A stretch of DNA of 21,768 bases from an uncultured Eubacterium sp. (GTDB taxonomy: Bacteria; Bacillota; Clostridia; Lachnospirales; Lachnospiraceae), in the NCBI RefSeq assembly GCF_934295145.1, contig NZ_CAKRAS010000050.1, positions 1 to 21,768 of the forward strand, given 5' to 3'. How positions within the stretch are numbered: the stretch's first letter is position 1; each line of letters opens with the position of its first letter. The notes beneath the pieces were generated by a model that had not been told where the DNA came from, did no database searches, and saw only the letters and a program-made list of their open reading frames with translations. Positions 14,300 through 20,366 of the stretch are shown piece after piece. The translations under genes were made by a program, and so were the position numbers.

Positions 14300-14333
14300 A
14301 AAAAACCGGTGGGCGTGAGCTTACCGGTTTTTT
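14300..14333 (+). terminator. Strong terminator of pnp, with a GUGA tetraloop
   Basis: AAAAAACCGGTGGGC (14300-14314) pairs with GCTTACCGGTTTTTT (14319-14333) around GTGA (14315-14318), with two G-U pairs near the loop and a run of T at the end. The A-rich left arm makes it able to act on both strands. Confidence 0.88.
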
Positions 14334-14347
14334 GGTGAAAATAAAAA

Positions 14348-14383
14348 GGTTTCTGAATGACAAAATCTTGGCAGACAGAAACC
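14348..14383 (+). repeat. Inverted repeat just upstream of the subtilase start
   Basis: GGTTTCTG (14348-14355) and CAGAAACC (14376-14383) are perfect 8-base arms 20 bases apart, ending seven bases before ATG 14391. This may be an mRNA hairpin that replaces or hides a ribosome binding site, or an operator. Confidence 0.5.
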
Positions 14384-14390
14384 GGACACA

Positions 14391-15302
14391 ATGCGTTTAT
14401 GCAGAATATATTACTATATGGAAAGAATTTTAAAATATATTTATGCATCTGCCGCGTATAGACAGGGGATTTTTGGACAGGGTATTCTGGTTGCGGTGCT
14501 GGATACGGGAATTTATCCCCATGCGGATCTGCAGGGGAGAATCATCGGATTTCAGGATTATATCAGGCAGCGGCCGCAGCCATATGATGATAACGGACAT
14601 GGCACACATATCAGCGGAATTATAGGAGCCGGTGGGAAGGGAGTCGTTCATGGAGTTGCACCGGGATGCTATCTGTGGAGCTGCAAAGTACTGGATAAAA
14701 ATGGAAATGGTAAAATTCTGGATACCTGTCAGGCAGTGGAAGATATTGTGGCATACAATAAAAAGCATTCACAGAAAATCCGAATCATTAATATTTCTGT
14801 GGGTATGCTGGAACGGGTGCAGCCCGAACTGCAGAAGCGTCTGCTGAGTAGCGTGGAACGCGCCTGGGATCAGGGTATCGTGGTTCTGGCAGCAGCCGGA
14901 AATAACGGTCCCGGCGAAAATACCGTGACCAGTCCCGGAATTTCGAAGAAAATCATTACTGTGGGAAGTCTGGACACAGTAAATGAGAACAGACGGGAAC
15001 CAAGCCTGTATTCCGGGCGGGGACCTACGGAAGCCTGTGTGGTCAAACCGGAGATTCTGATGCCCGGAACCGATATCATCAGCTGTGGTACGCGATCGGG
15101 CGCTTATGTCAGAAAGAGTGGTACGTCTATGGCGGTACCAATTGTATCGGGAATGATAGCGTTGCTACTGTGCAAATATCCGGCTATGACGCCAAATGAG
15201 GTGAAATTACAGTTGTACCGAAGTGCGGATCGTTCCGGTATGGATCAGAAATTTAAATGCTGGGGAACGGTGAATCTGAAAAAACTGTTGTCTGCATATT
15301 AA
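14391..15302 (+). CDS. Subtilisin-like (S8) serine protease, cytoplasmic type
   Basis: A 303-residue subtilase with the complete triad: Asp38 in VLDTG, His70 in NGHGTH and Ser246 in SGTSMAVP, plus the oxyanion Asn in AAAGNNGPG. There is no signal peptide and almost no propeptide; the catalytic domain starts about 20 residues from the N-terminus, as in intracellular subtilisins (ISP/AprX type), so cytoplasmic protein turnover is likely. The start is uncertain: neither ATG 14391 nor ATG 14418 has a recognisable ribosome binding site, while ATG 14357 has AAAGG seven bases upstream but is in another frame that closes at 14461. It follows the pnp terminator and is convergent with the broken carboxypeptidase gene. 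Confidence 0.88.
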   Translation: MRLCRIYYYMERILKYIYASAAYRQGIFGQGILVAVLDTGIYPHADLQGRIIGFQDYIRQRPQPYDDNGHGTHISGIIGAGGKGVVHGVAPGCYLWSCKVLDKNGNGKILDTCQAVEDIVAYNKKHSQKIRIINISVGMLERVQPELQKRLLSSVERAWDQGIVVLAAAGNNGPGENTVTSPGISKKIITVGSLDTVNENRREPSLYSGRGPTEACVVKPEILMPGTDIISCGTRSGAYVRKSGTSMAVPIVSGMIALLLCKYPAMTPNEVKLQLYRSADRSGMDQKFKCWGTVNLKKLLSAY

Positions 15303-15328
15303 AAAGTAATCTTTATGAAAGAGACAGA

Positions 15329-15347
15329 GTGAAATTTGTAATTTTAC
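15329..15347. terminator. Weak AT-rich hairpin between convergent genes
   Basis: GTGAAATT (15329-15336) pairs with AATTTTAC (15340-15347), one pair being G-U, around a 3-base loop. It lies in the 75-base gap between the subtilase and the carboxypeptidase remnant and may serve as a bidirectional terminator. It has no long T-tract. Confidence 0.3.
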
Positions 15348-15377
15348 TTCTTAATATAATTTCCACAATCGAATGGA

Positions 15378-16660
15378 TTAATTTGTCGTTGCAATGTGCG
15401 TAGGATCAGATAGGAAAAAACGGCAAAGAATCTGTCCCCATGCATCTTTTAACGTAAGCAGAGGAATACTTTCGGCGGCCAGCAGATTGACAGATCCGAC
15501 AATTTCTCCATTCAGTGAATACACGGCTTTGCCAATCACGTCATCTTTTTCAATTGGAGCTTCTGCAATATCTGGAAGCTCTAATTTTTTGTTGAGTTCT
15601 CCGGCTGTATTTGCAGTATCCAGATAGCGGAAGTCAGATTGATATTTTAACGTGAGAAACGACTGCCGTCCTCTGGAAACCATAATTTCCGGTAACGTAT
15701 CGGTGTTTTCATCTGTATACACACGACAGTTGGTAAACCCCCATTCAAACAGTGCCTTGACATCAGCAATCCGCTCTTTGCTGCTGGGCGCATGGAGCAC
15801 GACGGCAATCAGATTTATGTTGTCTTTACTGGCTGTGGCAGACAGAAACCAGCCGTGGAGGTAAAACCGGTTTTCAGACCGGTGGCATAAGGATACTGCT
15901 TGATCAAGTGGTTGGTGTTGCTGAGGGTAAAGGTAGTGTCGCCACGAGCGGTGTGGTGTGTGATATCTTCCATCCAGATGGAGGTGTAGTGAAAAATGTC
16001 CGGATATTTTGTGGTGAGTTCCCGTGACATCAGGGCAATATCCCGGGCGGTGGAATAGTGGTTTTCTGCATCCAGACCGCAGCAGTTTACAAAATGCGTC
16101 TGTGTCATGCCAAGGGTGGCGGCCATATCGTTCATCTGCTGGACGAAAGCTTCTTCACTTCCGGCAATCCATTCTGCCATGGCGACACAGGCGTCATTAG
16201 CACTGGCCACCACGATGCATTTGATCAGTGTTTCTACTGTCTGGACTTCACCTTCTTCCAGATAAACCTGAGAACCGCCCATTCCGGCTGCCTGCATGGA
16301 GATGGTGACGGCATCTTCCAGATGAATCTGACCGGAATCTAAAGCCTGAAAAATCAGCAGCAACGTCATGATCTTGGTGACGCTGGCCAATGGGCGTTGC
16401 TCGTCAGCGTTTTGCGCGTATAGAACCGTTTCGGTGTCCGCATCCATCAGAAGTGCACTGGAAGACGTCAGTGTGAGAGTAGGAGATGCCGTATTTGGGG
16501 AAGGATTCTCAGACTCTGCATCTGAGTCAGTATTGGTATTGGAATTCGTATCAGAAGTTGTTTCCAGATAAATATTGTTCAAATTCTGAGCATTGCCCGT
16601 GTATACAAAAGTTGGCAGACATAAAGTTATAGATAAAAACAGTGTGAAGATAAATTTCAT
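15378..16660 (-). pseudogene. D-alanyl-D-alanine carboxypeptidase (DacF/PBP5-like), disrupted by a frameshift
   Basis: An S11-family penicillin-binding protein that would trim the terminal D-Ala of peptidoglycan peptides outside the membrane. The first frame (16660 down to 15815, 281 residues) has a signal peptide (MKFIFTLFLSITLCLPTFVYTGNA), an Asn/Ser/Thr/Asp-rich linker (about 34-63), and the three active-site motifs SVTK (93-96), SAN (153-155) and KTG (263-265). After Cys273-Leu274 the frame changes and stops seven codons later. The expected continuation (SATASKDNINLIAVVLHAPSSKERI and the C-terminal PBP5_C domain) runs in another frame to 15378. Restoring one TCTG unit at 15839-15846 joins both into about 428 residues with the family spacing. 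It may be a true null, a phase-variable allele, or a sequencing error. The start at 16660 is chosen for its signal peptide. Confidence 0.85.
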
Positions 16661-16708
16661 AAGCAACCTGAGAAAGTGATTTATTCTATATGTATGAATG
16701 GTACGAAG

Positions 16709-16738
16709 GATATATGAACTCTGTAACCGATGGATCAA
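16709..16738 (-). promoter_or_regulatory. Weak candidate promoter for the carboxypeptidase gene
   Basis: Reading the minus strand, TTGATC (16738-16733), an 18-base spacer and TATATC (16714-16709) lie about 50 bases upstream of the ATG at 16660. The match is modest and this stretch is AT-rich, so the call is tentative. Confidence 0.25.
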
Positions 16739-16769
16739 AAAAAGTATTTGATAAAAAATAAGAAAAAAC

Positions 16770-16797
16770 TTGAATTTTCACAGGGATTCAGTACAAT
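16770..16797 (+). promoter_or_regulatory. Promoter of scpAB
   Basis: TTGAAT (16770-16775), a 16-base spacer and TACAAT (16792-16797) give a good sigma-A match, with transcription expected a few bases before the scpA ribosome binding site GGAG (16809-16812). It lies divergently from the carboxypeptidase gene. Confidence 0.6.
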
Positions 16798-16824
16798 AGT
16801 GTAAGATTGGAGAAAATGTGGCCT

Positions 16825-17598
16825 ATGGAATTAAAGGTAAAACTGGAAGTATTTGAAGGTCCTCTGGATCTTTTGCTTCATTTGCTTGATAAAAATAAAG
16901 TAAGTATTTATGATATTCCAATCGTGGAGATTACAAACCAGTATCTGGAATACATTCGTGAAATGCAGAGACAGGATCTGAACATTATGAGTGAATTTCT
17001 TGTAATGGCGGCGACTCTGCTGGAAATCAAATCAAAATGGCTTCTCCCAAAAGAAGAGAGCGAAGAGGAAGAAGAAATTGATCCGCGAGCGGAACTGATG
17101 GAACAGCTGTTGCAGTACAAGTTGTTTAAATATATGTCTCAGGAACTGAAGGACAGACAGATTGATGCCGGACGTCGCTTGTTTAAAAATCCGTCGATCC
17201 CGGAAGAGGTGCGCTCTTATGAGGAACCGCTAGATCTGGATGAACTGACGAAGGGCTATGACCTGGCAAAGCTTCATGCGATTTTTGAGTCTGTGATGAA
17301 AAAGCAGGTGGACAAGCTGGACCCGATCCGTTCCCGGTTTGGAAAAATTGAGCGGGAGGAAGTATCCCTGGATAAAAAGATGATCTATCTGGAGATGTAC
17401 TGTCAGGAACATCCGAAATTTTCTTTTCGGAATCTGTTGGAACGTCAGGGAAGCAAGGTGGAGATTATCGTTACGTTCCTTGCGGTGCTGGAATTTATGA
17501 AAACCGGAAGGATACAAATCGCTCAGGAGCGTCTGTTTGATGAAATTTACATTACCGTCTGCCCACAGACGCAGGCAGCGATGGAGGTACAGGAGTAG
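16825..17598 (+). CDS. scpA: Segregation and condensation protein A (kleisin)
   Basis: A 257-residue kleisin of the bacterial SMC complex, which compacts and helps segregate the chromosome with Smc and ScpB. The N-terminal signature VKLEVFEGPLDLLLHLL and IYDIPIVEITNQYLEYI is intact; a Glu-rich middle (EESEEEEEIDP) follows; the C-terminal winged helix shows IIVTFLAVLEFMKTGRIQIAQE. The start is uncertain: ATG 16825 fits the family's N-terminus, ATG 16816 is only three bases from GGAG, and TTG 16807 overlaps it. scpB follows directly. Confidence 0.94.
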   Translation: MELKVKLEVFEGPLDLLLHLLDKNKVSIYDIPIVEITNQYLEYIREMQRQDLNIMSEFLVMAATLLEIKSKWLLPKEESEEEEEIDPRAELMEQLLQYKLFKYMSQELKDRQIDAGRRLFKNPSIPEEVRSYEEPLDLDELTKGYDLAKLHAIFESVMKKQVDKLDPIRSRFGKIEREEVSLDKKMIYLEMYCQEHPKFSFRNLLERQGSKVEIIVTFLAVLEFMKTGRIQIAQERLFDEIYITVCPQTQAAMEVQE

Positions 17599-17604
17599 TT
17601 GAAG

Positions 17605-18174
17605 ATGAAAATAGAAGAATATGAAGCAGCTGCGGAGGCCATTCTGTTTACAATGGGAGATTCCGTAGAATTAAAAAAACTTGCATTTGCCCTGCAGGTG
17701 AGTGAGCGGGAGGCGGAACTGATCGTGCAAAATCTGTCTGACCGATATAAAAACCAGAACTGTGGTCTGCAGATTCTGGAACTGGATGGTGCATATCAGA
17801 TCTGTACGAAGCCGTCTCAGTATGAATATCTGATCAGGATTGCAAAACAGCCGCGGAAGCAGGTGCTGACAGATGTTTTGCTGGAAACGCTGTCTATTGT
17901 TGCGTACAAGCAGCCGGTGACAAAAGTAGAAATTGAAAAGATTCGCGGAGTATCCTGCGAGCATGCCATTAATAAGCTTCTGGATTATGGGCTGATTCAG
18001 GAAGCGGGACGTCTGGATGCGCCGGGCAGACCGATTCTGTTTGGAACCACAGAAGAGTTCCTTCGATGTTTTGATGTGCAGTCCGTGGAGGAACTTCCTG
18101 ACATGAACCCGGATAAAGTGGAGGAACTGAAGCAGGAAGCGGAGGAAGAAGTGCAGCTTCAGCTGAAACTATAG
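17605..18174 (+). CDS. scpB: Segregation and condensation protein B
   Basis: A 189-residue protein with two winged-helix domains that dimerises and binds ScpA in the SMC condensin. The family sequence EAAAEAILFTMGDSVELKKLA, LQILELDGAYQICTKPSQYEYL and LSIVAYKQPVTKVEIEKIRGV with GRLDAPGRPILFGTT is intact, and an acidic tail closes it. ATG 17605 is preferred to TTG 17599 because AGGAG (17591-17595) is nine bases upstream of it. It begins six bases after the scpA stop and its ribosome binding site lies within scpA. Confidence 0.94.
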   Translation: MKIEEYEAAAEAILFTMGDSVELKKLAFALQVSEREAELIVQNLSDRYKNQNCGLQILELDGAYQICTKPSQYEYLIRIAKQPRKQVLTDVLLETLSIVAYKQPVTKVEIEKIRGVSCEHAINKLLDYGLIQEAGRLDAPGRPILFGTTEEFLRCFDVQSVEELPDMNPDKVEELKQEAEEEVQLQLKL

Positions 18175-18239
18175 CTAAATAAAAGGGAAAAAAGTAAACA
18201 AAAATAAATTTTGTTTTTACACGAATTCGTTGAAAAATC

Positions 18240-18257
18240 TTGTTAATGAATTAACTA
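18240..18257. promoter_or_regulatory. Rex-type redox operator
   Basis: TTGTTAA (18240-18246), four bases, then TTAACTA (18251-18257) matches the clostridial Rex consensus TTGTTAA-N4-TTAACAA at 13 of 14 defined positions. Rex senses the NADH/NAD ratio and represses fermentation and hydrogen genes. Its place upstream of an NAD(P)-linked hydrogenase fits that role. The left half-site can double as the -35 of the adjacent promoter. Confidence 0.65.
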
Positions 18258-18268
18258 CTGTAAAGAAT
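18240..18268 (+). promoter_or_regulatory. Candidate promoter overlapping the Rex site
   Basis: TTGTTA (18240-18245), 17 bases, AAGAAT (18263-18268). Bound Rex would cover it. Transcripts from here would run through the 18316-18363 hairpin. Confidence 0.4.
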
Positions 18269-18315
18269 AGACAAATAGAAATAGAATTAATGGTGTATGT
18301 TGCACAAAAACAAAG

Positions 18316-18363
18316 AAGAGTGATAGGGTTGAACCGACTAACAGGAAACCCGGTCACTCTTTT
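18316..18363 (+). terminator. Hairpin with T-tract: scpB terminator or leader attenuator
   Basis: AAGAGTGA (18316-18323) pairs with TCACTCTT (18354-18361) and, inside, GGGTT (18326-18330) pairs with AACCC (18347-18351) around a 16-base loop; TTTT ends the stem (18360-18363). It is about 140 bases after the scpB stop, rather far for a plain terminator. If the Rex-site promoter is used it lies in the leader of the hydrogenase mRNA. Confidence 0.65.
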
Positions 18364-18370
18364 CTCAGTA

Positions 18371-18399
18371 TTGAAAAAAATACAATATTATATTAATAT
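18371..18399 (+). promoter_or_regulatory. Second candidate promoter for the hydrogenase operon
   Basis: TTGAAA (18371-18376), 17 bases, TAATAT (18394-18399), lying downstream of the hairpin. A perfect TTGACA (18400-18405) directly follows, but its -10 partner is poor (ATGTAT near 18423). Confidence 0.4.
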
Positions 18400-18533
18400 T
18401 TGACACATGAGAGTTGCAAAACATGTATGGATATGTAAAAAATACACAAAAGAATGATATTTTGGGGCGATCAAGCCAATTCAAATGTAATGCAGCGGAC
18501 TTTACAGTAGTAAAGGATTTAGGAGGATAGGAT

Positions 18534-20366
18534 ATGAGCAGATTATCAGTAGTATCAGCTGACAAAGTAAATTCTACGACAGAACAGCTTATGAAAGAAT
18601 TTACACAGCGAATTGTGGCAAATCCGCCGGGAGTCTGTCCGGTAGATATGCAGCTGGCATTTTTGAAAGTATGCCATGCACAGACATGTGGAAAATGTGT
18701 TCCGTGCCGAATCGGTCTGGGACAGTTGGAAGGACTTCTTGAGAAAGTCCTGGACAATGAAGCAACCATGGAAACACTGGAACTGATCGAGGAGACTGCA
18801 GAGAATATCAAAAACTCTGCTGACTGTGCCATCGGTTTTGAATCCGCACGTATGGTGCTGGCCGGACTGGAAGGTTTCAGGGAAGACTATATTTCCCATA
18901 TTACAGAGCACAGATGTCTTGGATCATTCGAACAGCCGATCCCTTGTGTGACACTTTGCCCGGCGCATGTGGATATTCCGGGATATATTGCGCTGGCTGG
19001 CGAGGGACGCTGTGAGGACGCACTCCGTCTGATACGTAAGGACAACCCGTTCCCAACTGCCTGTGCCTTGATCTGTGAGCATCCATGTGAGGCAAGATGC
19101 CGCAGAAATATTATTGATGATTCCATCAATATCCGTGGTATGAAACGCTACATCGTAGACAATGCACCGTCTGATAAAGTGCCGGTTCCGGCATGTGCAG
19201 AGTCCACAGGTAAAAAAGTTGCCATCATCGGTGGTGGCCCAAGTGGATTGACAACTGCATATTTCCTGCAGTTAATGGGACATCAGTGTACGGTATTTGA
19301 AGAGAAAAAACAGCTGGGCGGTATGCTGCGTTACGGTATTCCAAATTACCGTTTCCCAAGAGAACGACTTCAGGAGGATATTGATGCCATTCTTTCTAGC
19401 GGTGTGGAAGTGAAATTAAACGCAAGCATTGGAACCGAAGAAATGAAGCAGATCCAGCAGGAGTATGATGCAATCTACGTGGCTATCGGTGCACATACAG
19501 ATAAAAAATTAGGTCTGGAAGGTGAGGAAAGCAAAAACGTGATTTCTGCTGTTGATATGCTGCGTGAGATCGGTGATGGAGAATATCCGGATTACACCGG
19601 TAAACGTGTCGTAGTCGTTGGCGGCGGAAACGTAGCGATGGACTGTGCGAGAACAGCAATGCGTGCAAATGCAGAGACTGTAAGTATCGTATACCGCAGA
19701 CGTCAGGAAGATATGACAGCACTTCCGGCAGAGGTGGAAGGAGCGATCGCAGAGGGTATCGAACTTGTTACTTTAAAAGCTCCGCTTCGCGTGGAAGCCG
19801 ATGCAGAGGGCAAAGCATGTGCACTCTGGGTACAGCCACAGATCATCGGACCGGTAAAAGGTGGCAGACCTTCTCCACGTAAGGCAAACAAACCAGAGGA
19901 ACGTATGGAGTGTGATATCGTTCTCGTTGCCATTGGACAGGATATCGTATCCCAGCCATTTGCTGAGTTCGGAATGGCTGTTAATCGTGGACGTATTGTC
20001 GCAAATGAAGGCGGTGCGGCAAATATGGTCGGCGTATATGCTGGCGGCGACTGTGTATCCGGACCAGCCACTGTAATTAAGGCCATTGCAGCAGGTAAAG
20101 CTGCAGCTGCAAATATTGATGAGTATCTTGGCTATCATCACCCGATCAGCTGTGATGTGGAGATTCCACAGCCGATGTTGAATGATAAAGTACCGTGCGG
20201 ACGTGTCAACCTTCAGGAAGTAGAAGCATGGGCAAGAAAGACAAACTTTGAAGGAATTGAACTTCCGATGAGCTGTGAGGAAGCAGTACAGGAAGCAAGC
20301 CGCTGCTTACGATGTGATCGTCATGGCTGTGGCACACTGAGAGGAGGCAGAGAGTTCGAATGGTAA
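18534..20366 (+). CDS. NuoF C-terminal/GltD-like NAD(P)H oxidoreductase, hydrogenase partner
   Basis: A 610-residue iron-sulfur flavoprotein. Residues about 20-115 match the C-terminal [4Fe-4S] module of NuoF/HydB: Cys52, Cys55 and Cys58 in CGKCVPCRIG, and Cys98. The N-terminal NADH/FMN part of NuoF is absent. Residues about 128-210 are the Cys-rich helical domain of GltD (PCVTLCPAHVDIPGY, ACALICEHPCEARC). Then come an FAD-binding fold (VAIIGGGPSG, 229-238) and an NAD(P)H-binding fold (VVVVGGGNVAMD near 358-369, with YRRR after it, which favours NADPH). A last Cys pair, SRCLRCDRHGC, lies near the C-terminus. It overlaps the hydrogenase start by seven bases. It likely passes electrons between NAD(P)H and the hydrogenase; this follows from context and is not proven. 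AGGAGG is seven bases before ATG. Confidence 0.88.
   Translation: MSRLSVVSADKVNSTTEQLMKEFTQRIVANPPGVCPVDMQLAFLKVCHAQTCGKCVPCRIGLGQLEGLLEKVLDNEATMETLELIEETAENIKNSADCAIGFESARMVLAGLEGFREDYISHITEHRCLGSFEQPIPCVTLCPAHVDIPGYIALAGEGRCEDALRLIRKDNPFPTACALICEHPCEARCRRNIIDDSINIRGMKRYIVDNAPSDKVPVPACAESTGKKVAIIGGGPSGLTTAYFLQLMGHQCTVFEEKKQLGGMLRYGIPNYRFPRERLQEDIDAILSSGVEVKLNASIGTEEMKQIQQEYDAIYVAIGAHTDKKLGLEGEESKNVISAVDMLREIGDGEYPDYTGKRVVVVGGGNVAMDCARTAMRANAETVSIVYRRRQEDMTALPAEVEGAIAEGIELVTLKAPLRVEADAEGKACALWVQPQIIGPVKGGRPSPRKANKPEERMECDIVLVAIGQDIVSQPFAEFGMAVNRGRIVANEGGAANMVGVYAGGDCVSGPATVIKAIAAGKAAAANIDEYLGYHHPISCDVEIPQPMLNDKVPCGRVNLQEVEAWARKTNFEGIELPMSCEEAVQEASRCLRCDRHGCGTLRGGREFEW

Larger units (their letters stand above)
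18175..18533 (+). other. 359-base intergenic regulatory region before the hydrogenase operon
   Basis: This AT-rich region holds, in order: an AT-rich inverted repeat (about 18193-18221, arms near AAACAAAAAT and ATTTTGTTTTT) that may end scpB transcripts; a Rex-like operator (18240-18257); a strong hairpin (18316-18363); candidate promoter hexamers around 18240-18268 and 18371-18405; and a small CTTTAC/GTAAAG hairpin (18500-18515) just before the ribosome binding site AGGAGG (18521-18526). I see no coding sequence in it. Confidence 0.6.

Noticed and set aside
15394..15864. Plus-strand frames of 77 and 70 codons across the carboxypeptidase
   Set aside because: They are antisense to clear S11 C-terminal domain sequence and have no supporting features.
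18175..18533. Riboswitch or T-box in the region before the hydrogenase operon
   Set aside because: I could not find the conserved cores of T-box, cobalamin, FMN, TPP, SAM or c-di-GMP elements; only hairpins and the Rex-like site are supported.
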